DNA of 64,000 nt from Streblospio benedicti (GCA_019095985.1 CM032659.1:4040688-4104687); one strand, 5' to 3'. Shown: positions 11,498-23,901, counted from the stretch's first letter. Notes: a model not told the origin generated them from the sequence alone. A program made the numbers and translations.

Positions 11498-11528
11498 CTG
11501 TATGCCTTGCATGGTTTGTTGCATTTCA

Positions 11529-11612
11529 ATACAGTAGAACTTCTCTACCTCTCTAATACGACCACTTAAAGTGGTCTTAATGGAGAGGTGGTCTTTATAT
11601 GGGGGTTCTAAC
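11529..11612 (-). mobile_element. MITE, CAGTAGAACC family, short form
   Basis: It starts TACAGTAGAACTTC and ends GGGGTTCTAACTATA, about 84 bases. It lies only 31 bases from the previous copy. Confidence 0.6.
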
Positions 11613-12377
<765 letters not shown>

Positions 12378-12735
12378 GGGGTGGGGGTGGGGGGCGCGCA
12401 CCCATACCTGCCTTACGCTAATAGCAATCACAGTGTCCAATCCAATAAAAGACATATGACCTTTGAATAACAGATAACCTAATAATGCAGACTCGATATC
12501 CAGCAATCCCATCATCCTAACAAGCATAAAACTAATCCTTTGATGTGCCAACCATGATATTATCCCATCATCACCACACACGAGGAATCCCATTACAACA
12601 CAAAATGAACCTGTAACAGAGTCCAATAAAGAAGATGCCAACCCAAACTACCATAGCCATGATGATATCATATACATAACTGCCTGCTGTTGCTGTAACA
12701 TGAGAACAGTTAACACCATCCACTTGTGAGTCCAT

Positions 12736-12795
12736 AATAAGCCAAAATAAGCCAAAGTTAGCCATAACAAGCCACAATAAGTCACAATAATCCGT
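12736..12795. repeat. Six-copy 10-base tandem repeat
   Basis: Six consecutive decamers of the form AATAAGCCAA, diverging towards the right end. The period is exactly 10 bases. Confidence 0.6.
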
Positions 12796-12989
12796 AATCC
12801 GTCCACTCTGCTATCACCACCACCATGGCAGGATCAGCGCACCTCGATTTTCACCAACTCACTTTGTGCACATGCACCAATCATTTTACGATTACATACC
12901 AAAACGCCAAATTTGCGCCACTAATCGCGTACGCCGACACCGAATAAGACACCGGCGTCTCCCAAAATGGAGTAATTCAATCGGCGGCG

Positions 12990-13135
12990 GCAGCGTGCGG
13001 AATTATCCTAATCCCGCAGACCCTTTAATCCCTTCTCGTCGGCTGTAGCTGTGGCGGCGGCATGACGAGGGTGGACTCACTCCTGAGCAAGCGGCGGGCG
13101 GCGCCCTGGAGGAGTGGACTAATCCCGGTGTCGTC
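12990..13135. promoter_or_regulatory. CpG-rich block with TAATCC cluster
   Basis: In a GC- and CpG-rich interval, TAATCCC occurs three times (about 13,009, 13,026 and 13,119), the core recognised by K50 homeodomains such as OTX, PITX and GSC. The density stands out against the AT-rich flanks. An enhancer role is inference. Confidence 0.3.
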
Positions 13136-13740
13136 GTGCCCCTTTAGGGGTGAGTGGAGAGAACGAAGGACAAGGTAGTATTTCAAAAGACCTTATATCT
13201 AATAGTTTTTACTTCTGTCATGACCAAAACCACTCATGTCAACACTATATTTAGTGCAAAGATGATGAGTAAATGCAACTGTGACAGCCTCTAGTTCTAA
13301 TAGATATAGGTCAGATCATTTAAAGACCTTGTGATAGGCTAAAGGCGATTGCAGCAAAGTGACCCCCTAGAGCTTTCTATGGGAAGTTTTAATGTCTTTA
13401 AAGGTGAGGGTCAAAGTCTCATTTGTTGGCCCATGGACCCGCCTTCTAGAGTGACTTATACAGGTTCTAGCTAATTCTGTGAGTCGGGACCACTAAACCT
13501 GAGGTTTCACGTGAACCACATAGAGACATTTCATGTTGTAATCAACATTTTTAGCAACCAAACATTTGATACTCAAAAACCAGTTCAAACAAACTGGTTG
13601 ATATGTCAGACCTGAGCATATAATGCATATCAACATAGAGAAGTTCTACTGTATTAATACAAGCCAACCACGTCTATTAACATACAATTTTCCTTTCTTT
13701 TCCCGCCCCGGCAACCCAACTTTTTGTCGTCTGCGCCCTC
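13136..13740. other. Non-coding, one MITE end
   Basis: Nothing recognised apart from a terminal scrap of the CAGTAGAACC family (AGAAGTTCTACTGTA, about 13,638-13,652). Confidence 0.4.
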
Positions 13741-13800
13741 TTCCGGTCGTGACGCCGTTTCCATGACGACGTCAACGCCTCAGCGCGCCCGTGACGTCAT
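13741..13800. promoter_or_regulatory. Promoter-like cluster: ETS and perfect CRE
   Basis: CTTCCGG, two GACGTC-type words and a perfect TGACGTCA (13,792-13,799) directly followed by a TAAAT word lie within 60 CpG-rich bases. CREB/ATF and ETS sites together mark many animal promoters. No gene is visible. Confidence 0.4.
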
Positions 13801-13931
13801 AAATGTCGTTTGGGGTGAAATTGCCAACAGCTGTTGTGTTTGAAGTGGTGAGGTTCTAAATTTGGCCGGTGTACATTGATCCAATGGGGCTGGGAACATA
13901 GGGCGCTCCCACACACCTGTCTTGTGACACT

Positions 13932-14082
13932 ACACCGTAGAACCTCTCCAAGTGGTCCTGATAGTGAGGTGATCTCTTCACGGAGGTTAATGATGGTCAT
14001 AGGTCCTTTCATGATGGGTGGAGATTGAGAAGAAAATTGTCTCATTATAGAGTTCGTCTTACTAGGATGAGAGTCTACTGTA
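13932..14082 (-). mobile_element. MITE, CAGTAGAACC family, tandem copy 1
   Basis: CCGTAGAACCTCTCC at the left and GAGTCTACTGTA at the right. It abuts the next copy directly. Confidence 0.65.
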
Positions 14083-14264
14083 TAGAAGAACCATTCTGTT
14101 AGGACCATCTTTAGAATCGGTGTTAGGTGGTCTCAATACAGAGGTGTTGTCTACATAGAGGTTCATGTTGGTAGCTTTATGGATGTTTGGGATTGTGAGA
14201 AGTGGTCATATTATAGAGGTGGTCCAAACTCAATCAGTGGTCTTAATCAGAGATTCTACTGTGT
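14083..14264 (-). mobile_element. MITE, CAGTAGAACC family, tandem copy 2
   Basis: It begins at the junction with copy 1 (TAGAAGAACCATTC) and ends GAGATTCTACTGTGTA. Head-to-tail placement suggests insertion into the TA at a previous copy's end. Confidence 0.6.
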
Positions 14265-16649
14265 ATAGACTGTGCTCATTGTGAATCGAGTACCTTGCGG
14301 AGTCAATATGTTTAAATTCGCCATTTAATTATCAGCAATAAATGAGAGTCTAATCCTATTCCTTCCTACACAATGATGACAGCATGAAACACTTTCAACG
14401 GGTTATGCCTTGGTGATCGTAATGTTACATGCATGGACTGCCGATATCCATGATGATCTCCTATATGTGTAGAGGGGCCGACTGCTTCCATTCTAACGAC
14501 ACACATTTCACCAGAGGCACTTGGCACCTATCACCCTGCACGCACCTCCGAAAGCCTTCGGCATCATTGCGTTATGTGCTCGCTTGGTATTGAGTGTGCC
14601 CGGGGCATACGTGGTTAGGAAATGCACTCATCAATATGAGTCTTCATTTCTAAATTCTATCAGTACGTGTAGTTTTGGGTGTGGTGATATAATGTGTAAA
14701 CACTTCAGGATCTGCAATCATATACTCTATTTGGAGGTGTGTTGAATATGACTATATGTTTAATGCATGGGGCTATGGCAATAGATACATAAAGAATTAA
14801 CATGTTGAACATAGCAGAACCTTTCATAGTGAACGTGTTGTGGCAAGGCTTTTAAAGTTGATGCAAATGTTGATGCAGTCTTCCATATGTACCCCTCTCT
14901 TCTCAAGGTGTTGGGTCCCATGGACAGAGCCCTACTTAAATCGTATGCAAATATTTCTAATTGTACAACTATAGCTATTATAATATAAACCGATTTGTGA
15001 ATACATTAGAGTGCACTTTTCCTAGTTCATGAGCTGACGTACAATGTAGTTAGTGTGTAATGTATTAACCCGTGACAGGGCATTCAATATTCATGGGATT
15101 TACACAAGGGGTAATAAAAACTGTTGTTCATGTTTGTTGACGTGTATCGCGATGAACTAGATACGAGTTTTTATGTTGATTGAGTAGCATGTATACATAA
15201 TGCTTTGCTTTTAACAAAATTATCTATTGTGTGCACTGTTCTCAATTTTTAATGAAACATTCTAGATCTCTAATAAAATACCACTTGCTCTATCGATTGC
15301 AAATGCAGGGCTGAAATAATAATGTTGATAGTTTGAGTTTTCTTTTCTCTGGATAACAAGTGTGTGTATTATTTGAGAAAAAAACACCATTTGTTATTTC
15401 TCATCATATATCTGTCACACACTATCACAATGTCTTCAATGTTCTTCATTCGGAAATGCGGCAAGTTTTAGACGAACCAAGAGGCTTGCCAGCACATACA
15501 AACACAGATTGTTAGTATTTATCATACTGGGTTATCATTATAAATTTGATTTAATTCACAAACACATTATGTCAGCTTGAAACTTGTCTGAATTTAGTTC
15601 TGAGAAGCGCCCTGCACTGTACAAGAGATTTAAATACAGCGAGAAAAAAACAATCTCCAACTTTAAAAAGACAGTACTTTCAGTACGTTCGTGCATACAA
15701 CACCTACGAATATCCATTGTCATCGCTAATCGCGTCCCCAAATCATTGAAATGCAGTACCTACCAAGCGATCAGCCAACCGTGACCACCGGAGGATTATC
15801 ATTATTAAAACTCCACTGATGTGTCAAGTACTCACTAATCTTGAATTCAGTAGGCGGATTCATATTGTATTGCGAGCACTCGGCAAGCAAGCAATGATTG
15901 ATGTTGGAGATGAGTGCAAATATGGTATTGATTTGATTAGAGCCTGGCTTGATAAATGATCACCTACTGATAATGTGCTAGGTGATAGGTTAGTTCGCAA
16001 TCATTGGCCTCCTTATGATGGATGACTCTCAGATATGAATTAGTCCCTCTCTACCACAGAAGATTCGTATTTGGCTGCAGCTTATTGCAATGGTATTCAT
16101 ACCATTCCATAAACATTATGGCACGATTGACCTGCATTGAAATCAGTTTTTCTATCTTTTACACATGTATAAACTCTGGTACATATACATGTGCATCATA
16201 AATAATACATGTATGGTATTTAACTGGCTTGGGTGTAAGTAGTGTCCCCATAGACTGTGGAAAGAATCCCTTATGTCAAAGGTAAATCATAATTTGGAAG
16301 CAAAATCTAGAGCTGTTTTGTGTTTTGCACTGTTTTGGTCGTTCACCCACTCTTCTGACGAAGTTACCCCAATGCAAATGTTAAAAGAATATGGATTTTA
16401 CACTGGCTGACTATAGATGTATATAGATAGTTAATTGACGAACAAATCTAGACCTAGTCCAAATCTCTTAACAATTACAGAAAAACATCATTAACTCGAC
16501 TAAGTAATGATATCAGTAAAATGCTCGATATAACCATAAATATTCGAGACAAGCAATTGACGTACAAATAAATTCATAATATGGTCAAAGGCAGATGGAA
16601 CTAAAGTCGAGATAACGGAAAAATCAAGATAATCAACATCGATATGTTC
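14265..16649. other. Non-coding, nothing recognised
   Basis: About 2.4 kb of AT-rich unique sequence. Short frames exist but have no domain, start context or splice sites that I trust. Confidence 0.4.
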
Positions 16650-16829
16650 TACAGTAAAACCTCCAATTAAGACCACCCCTCTATTGAGACCACCTCTACA
16701 AAGACCACTTTTAACGGTCCCAAACCTTCATAAAGCTACCAAAATCAACCTCCATATAAAGACCACCTCTCTATTGAGACCACCTAACACCGGTCCCAAA
16801 GGTGGTGCTAATAGAGAGGTTCCACTGTA
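16650..16829 (+). mobile_element. MITE, CAGTAGAACC family, near-complete reference copy
   Basis: TA-CAGTAAAACCTCC at the left and GAGGTTCCACTG-TA at the right. The interior has four GACCACC-type blocks and the central ACCTTCATAAAGCTACC-type segment. About 180 bases. Confidence 0.8.
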
Positions 16830-18385
16830 CTTAATACCACCATGCAGGTAATGGATTGTGTGTTTAAACGCCCCCGTCATCCATTAGTCCACTAGTGGTG
16901 TGAATCCTATATAGTTTGTACTCATATCTATGATGGCAGTCTACGTCACAGTGCAGCCTGCGTAATGCATGTATTCGAATCTTGCCATGCATTATATCTC
17001 ATACTTCAGTAATAGGTAGAGGAGAGTACGTTTTTTGTAGACACCGGCAATAGAAAACACACACACATTTCTTTGCAAATGAAATCATGGTTGATTTTCC
17101 CTTACACAATATAATAACCATGGAAACATTGAAAATAGATTTGTGCTGTAGCATATTTCTTGTCCTTTCCCTGTCTGAGCTTTATTGGATCTCAAAACAA
17201 GTAAATATTTCTTCAATATCTCATACTTCAGTATAGTGAGATATGTCTATCTGTATAGTAGACAGGCTTGCACAAAACAACAATAACAGCAAAAGTATAA
17301 CACCTAAAAGTGTGAAAAACTCTGCAACATCGAAAGTCATCTCAACACTACACTGACAAGTGTCTATTCATTCTCTCTAAATCATGACTAAGGGAACCTG
17401 GGATTCAGTTGCACAATCTTTAAAAAAAAACTTTTGTCCTGATTTCTAACATATCCCAGCCATGTGACTCAGACTACCAGCTGGTATAACAATAGAAACC
17501 TGTTTTGCAGTGTATTTCTTGTACTTTCCCAATACACAATAATTTTATTCTTGTACTTTCCCAATACACAATAACTACTCACCGCTTTATTTAATTACCT
17601 AGATATACAGTGTTCTATCGGGCTCACATAGGACAAACCCCACCTGCGGACCAATCCTTTATTGACTGCACTTGTCTGCATAATTCACAATCAGGCCCGG
17701 CCATGTAGTGCTTCTAAAAGCATATACTTATCCTCAGGGATATATTGGCGGTGCACCAAATTGCAGGTTAGTTACCCCGATGAAATAGTGCACCTTGCGG
17801 GGAAAACATGGTGCGCTGTGATTGTGAAGGACAGAAGGGCGGATGACAAACGGCACACCCAGCCAAGGGTTAGGCCGTCTTATCATTTTGTTGTGTTTAC
17901 TACTAAAGGAAGCATTTAACATTTTTAAGGATGCAGGCATGCAACATTTTGTTGATATAAACAGCCATTGACTTTGGGAATCCCCAGTTGTTACGTATGA
18001 ATGAAAGGATGGAATACAAGAGTTCATTTTCAGACACACGTATGCAAATGAGCTGTTCCAATTGGCTGTAGGCAAAAGTAATTTTATGTATTTTGAATGG
18101 AGCATTGACAATTGGGACAGAAGATTGAGATGCCACCAGCAGTCCATGGCAACATCTTATAGCAAAGCGTAATCAAGCTTTAGGCTAATGGGCTTACAAG
18201 GCCATCTTTCTGAACATGTGTGGGTGTAGCAATGAATCAAAGTGAGTGATCATCCCAGATGTGATTTCTAGAGCCAATAGGACAATTTGACTAATGGTTT
18301 ACTCTGAGTCATATGAGGACAGCTTTTTATTCACAATGTTTTACCTAAGAGACACCGCCTAACGCACTAGCAGATACAAGTCTCT
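16830..18385. other. Non-coding, nothing recognised
   Basis: A 28-base direct repeat (TTCTTGTACTTTCCCAATAC core) occurs in tandem at 17,516-17,572. Overlapping minus-strand frames at 17,734-18,147 have no domain. Confidence 0.35.
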
Positions 18386-18475
18386 GCAAGATGGTGTAGT
18401 GGCGGATATGCCAAAAACTCATCAGAGTTGAATATTTTGGTGGAATAGAAGAGACGGTTTTGAGTCCCCTGTGTT
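18386..18475 (+). repeat. tRNA-like SINE head, weak
   Basis: An A-box-like TGGTGTAGTGGCGG is followed about 65 bases later by GGTTTTGAGTCCC, close to a B-box. Spacing fits a tRNA-derived SINE with an enlarged middle. Confidence 0.3.
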
Positions 18476-18689
18476 TTTTGAATCTGCCTATGTTACAGCG
18501 ACTCAGCCATTATTACTTGCATCGGCAGTCGTCTGTCTGTGAGGGATCCCATGGTAGATGTAGTCTACTTCTGTCAATAGTCTATGATTCCTGAGTCTTT
18601 GATAGCATGACTCCAGGATATTCATACAGACACACTCATGTTCTTTTCCACCTCCCCAGGGTGCATACAGTGGAACTTGTAAGACAAAT

Positions 18690-18890
18690 CTTTACAATAG
18701 AACCATTCTATAATGACCAACCAGGACACTGCCCCTCAAGTGGTCTCAATAGAGAGGTGGACTCTGTATGAAGCTTTATGATGTGAAGGTTGATGTTGGT
18801 CATCTCATAATGGCTTGAGACCTAAATAAATGGGCTTGCCATGGATGTTGTCTATTAATGAAGATCGTCTTCATTAGAAGTTTCTGTTGG
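18690..18890 (-). mobile_element. MITE, CAGTAGAACC family, diverged
   Basis: ATAGAACCATTC at the left, GAAGTTTCTGTTG at the right, with GAGAGGTGG blocks between. Confidence 0.5.
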
Positions 18891-19079
18891 ATCCCCTCGC
18901 CTGTCTATAAAATAATGTAAATGTAGTGTGTTATAGACGTGATTCTAATGTGCTCTCACGGCTTTACATTTGACACCAGCTCATAGGAACACTCAATGAT
19001 CCGCCATTGATCATTTCTCATATATTTGCATTGTCAGCACATTCAGAGTACAGTGCTAACCACTCATAAACTCTTTCAA

Positions 19080-19226
19080 CCCAATGACCTGTACCTAATT
19101 AACGTGTAGGTGTCACGGAGCAGTGTCACTCAGGGATGAGTTTGCTCAACACCCACTACCAGACCCGACTTGAAATTGAACCCACGGCTATCCGGTCACG
19201 AGTCCAACTCTCTATCCACTTGGCCA
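19080..19226 (-). repeat. tRNA-derived SINE
   Basis: On the minus strand an A-box-like TGGCCAAGTGG (about 19,216-19,226) and the B-box-like GGTTCAATTTC (about 19,173-19,184) are spaced as in a tRNA. A non-tRNA body reading TGAGTGACACTG follows. It is not a functional tRNA: the stems do not close. Confidence 0.6.
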
Positions 19227-19639
19227 CAGAAGCACACAAGGAGACACAAACAGAAGCAATAGTCTTCACTCATTGTTTATTCCAACTTCCTAGTCCACTC
19301 CACTCGGCCACTTGAAGCACACTATGGTCCTGTATTATCCCGCCCCCCCCCCCCCCACCCCCCTCCCCGGTTGTGTCTGTGTCAGTATCTGGCAGCAGCT
19401 GTCCATAACGCGCCCCTCGTGCCACATCACCCAGACAAAAGGCGCATACACGTGGCAGGCCTAATCACAAAATCAATACTCCGGGTAGAAGGCTGAAATC
19501 AGCACCGCTGCTGCTGTTGTTGTCCGATAGGGGAGTGCTGTGAATGCTGATTTGGGATCTACTTAGAGGAGCTCATTTGTTATACAATTATCATTCTCTG
19601 TGCTCTGTATAAGAGCCTTTGCACCCACAGGAATGTCTC

Positions 19640-19795
19640 TCCTAAGATCACTAAAATCAACCACGGGACACTCCACAATAGGTCTCAAAAGAGAGATGGT
19701 CTTTTCATGGAGGTTCATGTTGATCTTCTCATGAAGGCTTGGGGCTATTATATATATTTCTATTAGAGAGGTGGTCTCTTTATAGAAGCTGTGTT
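19640..19795 (-). mobile_element. MITE, CAGTAGAACC family, diverged
   Basis: Internal AGAGAGATGGTCTT and GGAGGTTCATGTTG blocks match other reversed copies. The ends are eroded. Confidence 0.5.
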
Positions 19796-19913
19796 CTTGT
19801 GTTATTTAGGTAACTCAGCATAAGCGCTCACGTCTCTTCTGTAGTAAACGTGCCCGAGGAAACCAATAATTGATTGTTTGGAAATGTTGGGAATGTTAAA
19901 CTAGGGAGCATGC

Positions 19914-19985
19914 AGCAGCAGCAGCAGCAGCAGCAGCAGACGCAGCAGCAGACGCAGCAGCAGAAGCAACAGCAGAGCAGCAGCA
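19914..19985 (+). repeat. CAG/CAA repeat tract
   Basis: Imperfect CAG units encode Gln in one frame that stays open for about 140 codons, with Ser/Asn-rich and Thr/Pro-rich parts after it. There is no start context, no domain and no splice support, so I list it as a repeat. A coding origin is not excluded. Confidence 0.7.
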
Positions 19986-20302
19986 GCAGTGGCAAAAACA
20001 ATAATGACGGCAACAACAACAGCTGCAGCAACAGCATCAGATTTACAAAAGCAAACATTCATAGCATACAAAGTGCAAACATCCATCACCAAAGACCTTT
20101 ACTTCTTCACAAAGCAAGTATATCAAATCAAACGCCAAACCAACGATTGAATCATCCCAGTGCCACCAACACTAAACCGGTCACTCCATCCCCTAATTTG
20201 CCCATTACAACCAGCCCAGCAGGCTGCCACCAGACTATTACCGGGTCTGTTTCACTCACCAAAATGACCATTAGCGCTGGTAGCCGCTGGCGTGCAATAT
20301 AA

Positions 20303-20862
20303 GCTGTCTATGTAGCACAACAACAACCTTGATCAGAATCGATGAGACTCACAGCACCAGCTTGTAGAGCAATTTGTGCACCAGCCACAACTCAACTATT
20401 GACAAGCATATGATATCACCGGCTAAAAGTCAAATATTGACAATAAGAGACACAGGATGTAAGATGATGATTGCACAGCAGGTGTGTTCAATGTAAAATA
20501 AACTGTGTTGTGCCTTACGTGCTTGGTGAATATGTGCCATGGTGGTAGTGGTTTAGGGCTCGAGTCCTAGTTATGCAGAGCCTATGTTATAAAACACTAA
20601 CTAATGGCAATGACGAATTAATGTAATGCCTATGCTTTTTCCAAGTCAATTAAATCCAATGTGAATACATTGTTCTATTGCTTTATAATATGGACTGAAT
20701 GAGACCTGCCATTACATGAATTGTTTATGGGTCACTACCTATCTATGTGCTAATCTATATACGTATAGCTGTATGTTTGTTTCCAAGCCTCATTGATGCC
20801 GAATGGACATTTCTATCATTATGTACCTTATGCCCGCGAACCCCGGCCCAGAAGCCACCCCC
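20303..20862. other. Non-coding; truncated tRNA-like scrap
   Basis: Near 20,538-20,575 an A-box-like TGGTGGTAGTGG and a B-box-like GGCTCGAGTCCT stand too close together for a tRNA. Otherwise nothing recognised. Confidence 0.3.
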
Positions 20863-20980
20863 CATATCTCAGATCACCTATCAAACCATATCTCAAATCA
20901 CCTATCAAACCATATCTCAAATAACCTATCAAACCATATATCAGATCACTTATCAAACCATCTCAGATCACTTATCAAAC
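20863..20980. repeat. Minisatellite, 24-base unit, five copies
   Basis: Four 24-base units and one 22-base unit of the form CATATCTCAAATCACC plus TATCAAAC. Few differences between units, so expansion is recent. Confidence 0.85.
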
Positions 20981-20996
20981 CATGGGTCCCAGCATA

Positions 20997-21145
20997 TTGG
21001 AGGGGTGTGTTTTATGTATAATACGATGGCTTACAAGCACTAAACCATACGCATTACTACTATTATATAGAATCTATATAAAAGTAGTAACGTGTATGTA
21101 TAGTGCTTGTAAGTCATTGAAGTATACATACCACACACCCCTTCC
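20997..21145. mobile_element. Large foldback, arms about 63 bases
   Basis: The arms 20,997-21,061 and 21,083-21,145 are inverted copies with scattered differences. Matching blocks include CTTACAAGCACTA and GGGGTGTGT. The loop is about 21 AT-rich bases. A transcript would fold into a long hairpin. MITE-like foldback is the simplest reading. Confidence 0.65.
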
Positions 21146-21486
21146 CATGATGCGGAGGCCCATTCATCAAACCTCCCCAAACCATCAAGCCATAATGTCC
21201 TGTGAACTTCAATTCAATTCGATCAAGTGACATACGAACCATCTCACATCCCCACCCTGAGTGACTCACAATGAGCCACCTGCGGCCGTCATTCGCTCAG
21301 CTCAGCAGGTCACCTGGTCGGTCGATACGCTGAGTGGCTCATGATCACAGGGTGTACATTGTGTACACAGTGTGAATGGGCCTTGAAGTATTGACTCAAT
21401 AGGCAGATAATGGTACAAGGACAGATCATGGCTTTCATGCTTCAATAGGTTTCTAGCAATATGACAGCGTCGGTAGAGCGATGGTT

Positions 21487-21522
21487 TGGCGGCCATCTTG
21501 AAGAGTGGCGGCCATTTTGAAT
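21487..21522. promoter_or_regulatory. Two tandem YY1-type sites
   Basis: GGCGGCCATCTTG and GGCGGCCATTTTG lie 17 bases apart in the same orientation. Paired YY1 sites of this strength usually mark promoters or imprinted/insulator elements in animals. No gene is visible here. Confidence 0.4.
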
Positions 21523-22074
21523 ATGCGTTGATGATACAATTGTTTTATCGCTGGTGAAAGGCCAAATTCTCTGTAACATTTTACAGTTTTTCATATTTAT
21601 TTTTCAGTAATTATGTCCTCTGTAAACACATAAAGTGTTGAATAGTGTCATTATATATAGTGTAATTTAATATGTCTTAACTTTTCCCCTTATCCGTATC
21701 CTTATTCTAAATCAAATCTGTTTAATATCATTGCTAGTATGAACCCAAATATTACAGGAACATATGTCACAGCAGATTGGCTGCAGACTGCTCACACACA
21801 CCTATTTGAAATTTTCACACTTACCAACCCTACTGATTAATATTCTGTCTATGTTTTGTACACGGTGAATGAGAACTGTGCATGTTTTACATTAGGGTAG
21901 TCTATAGTTCTATTCCAGCTTTATCATAAATAGTAACTTGCAGAAACAAATAGAGATTAAAACAGTACTAAACAGTATGTCTAACACATGTTAGGCTATA
22001 GGAAAATGTTGTGCACATGGTGATGTTTGTTACTGCAATTCTATTTATAGTGAAGCTGGGATATGCCTATAGTG
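21523..22074. other. Non-coding, nothing recognised
   Basis: AT-rich unique sequence without ORF or repeat. Confidence 0.35.
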
Positions 22075-22240
22075 TGCCTTAGAAACTCTCTGTTAAGACA
22101 CTTAAGAACTGGCCACTTGAGATATAGTCTATTTATGAAGTCTTAAATGGTCTTGATGTGAAGGCTTGTGACCACGAAACATGACCTTATCATACAGTTG
22201 GTCACTTTACAGAGGTGGTCTCAATGGAAGGTGCCCTGTG
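22075..22240 (-). mobile_element. MITE, CAGTAGAACC family, diverged
   Basis: TAGAAACTCTCTGTTAAGACAC at the left and AGAGGTGGTCTCAATGGAAGG at the right. Terminal repeats are eroded. Confidence 0.5.
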
Positions 22241-22334
22241 TCATAAAACAAGCATGAAGCAGGCACTGATAAGCGTCTATGATTAGCACAGATCTGTGTG
22301 GAGTGTTGACGCCAGCACCAAATACGTCACCCTG

Positions 22335-22390
22335 AGTATCACGTGACCGGACCGTAAACCAGCCGCGTCCAATAAGGCGGGGCGGCGGCG
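22335..22390 (+). promoter_or_regulatory. Promoter-like cluster: E-box, CCAAT, GC box
   Basis: ATCACGTGACC (22,338 on), CCAAT (22,369-22,373) and GGCGGGGCGG (from 22,376) lie in one CpG-rich block that continues as a GGC run. A MITE is inserted immediately downstream at 22,414, which would separate this block from any former transcription unit. Confidence 0.4.
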
Positions 22391-22413
22391 GCGGGGGTGG
22401 CGTATTATCATGG

Positions 22414-22594
22414 TACAGTACAATCTCCAATTAAGACCATCTCTCTGATGAGACAACGTCTATAATGGGACCACTTTTCACGATCCTAAGCCTTCATAAG
22501 CTACCAAAATAACCTCTGTATATAGACCACCTCTCTATTGAGACCACCTGATACTGGTCCCCAAGGTGGTCTCATATAGAGAGGTTCTTCTGTA
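22414..22594 (+). mobile_element. MITE, CAGTAGAACC family, near-complete
   Basis: TA-CAGTACAATCTCC to GAGGTTCTTCTG-TA, about 181 bases. The interior closely matches 16,650-16,829. Confidence 0.8.
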
Positions 22595-23193
22595 CATAAC
22601 TTGACTACTGTACTTGTAGTACAGTGCACACTGGCAGGTGCGTGTTTCTCCGGGAATAAGGTGTGGGGCAACCTGTGGATTTCATGGGGTTTTATGTGCT
22701 CACAGATGTGTGGCAAAACATAGAAATGCTTTTTGTGCATCCCTTTTGTGCCCATGGTTAAAGTTAGAATGACTGCTAAGCAGCTTCGGGCAATTTTACA
22801 CACACACGCACGCACGCACACACACATACACATATAAAACAAGTGTAAACACACTCCCTTCTGGTAAATATGACCACCACATTCAAGAAATAAAGTAATG
22901 TTCAACAATGAAAGTCAGATTCTAAATTAAATACTCGAGTGCTCTCTCTATGTGCTATTCCAAGAATATACCTGTCATGATTAAATAAAGCCAAGTGTTT
23001 TATATCACTGATTCGGCTACTCGGACGCTTCTCACTAAACACTACAGGTAATCTCTTGTGCAGACGTAATTCTAAACTCTGTCAACTCACATATGACACC
23101 TTGATAAATATATTCACTGAGCATATTAACTTTTGCTCTGACCGGCAGCTAAAGTCACGGATTTTACTCTATAGGATCCTTTTACTTCTAACG
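22595..23193. other. Non-coding; short CA run
   Basis: A CA/CG tract at about 22,797-22,832 opens a Cys/Val frame on the minus strand. Nothing else recognised. Confidence 0.35.
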
Positions 23194-23375
23194 TACAGTA
23201 GAACCTCTATGTTTAGACTAACCGGGGCTGAGGTCAAGTGGTCTCAATAGAGAGGTGGTCTGTTTATGTAGTTTACTGTATTTATCTTTATATGACAGTT
23301 TGGGACCCCGATTAACAGTTTTGTTACAGAGATGGTCTCTTTTTTAGAGGAGGTCTTTAATTGGAAGTTCTATTG
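23194..23375 (-). mobile_element. MITE, CAGTAGAACC family
   Basis: TACAGTAGAACCTC to GGAAGTTCTATTGA. About 182 bases with both ends. Confidence 0.7.
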
Positions 23376-23483
23376 AAACGTAAAAGTGTAAAAACACAAT
23401 ATTTGCTAGGACACCTGTGCGCATATTAATTACCCAACTTGCGAATCGGCTAGGGGTTAATGAAATAGCTGTGTTGGTAGATG

Positions 23484-23667
23484 TGCAGTAGAACCTCTAA
23501 TATTAAGACCACCTCTCTATTGAGACCACCTCTATAGCAAGAATACTTTTTGCGATCCAAAACTTTCACACAGCTACAAAAACAAGCCTCCATAAAGAGA
23601 CCACCTCTCTATTGAGACAACCTAATATTGGTCCAAATATTGGTCCTAATAGAGAGGTTCTACTGTA
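23484..23667 (+). mobile_element. MITE, CAGTAGAACC family, near-complete
   Basis: CAGTAGAACCTCTAA to GAGAGGTTCTACTGTA. Opposite orientation to the copy 109 bases upstream. Confidence 0.8.
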
Positions 23668-23901
23668 TGTCCTTTTTCGATCATTGCTTTCTGTAACACA
23701 GTGAAAAGTGTCCACGTAAGACAGATGTTCATAGAGGGAGGTTCACCAGATTATATATGATCCACAGGAAGAATGGGAAACAAGAGTGAAGTGTGTCCAA
23801 ACATAGCTACACCAGACATATCTCCAGATCAGGAAGTAGACCTACACGTACATGTACAGCATATGTTCCTGTGGACAGGTGCAAAGTTATACACTTACGG
23901 A

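Noticed and set aside
19874-20302. 142-codon frame with poly-Gln start
   Set aside because: The Gln run comes from a CAG repeat, and the rest is low-complexity Ser/Asn/Thr/Pro without a domain. Not excluded, but unsupported.
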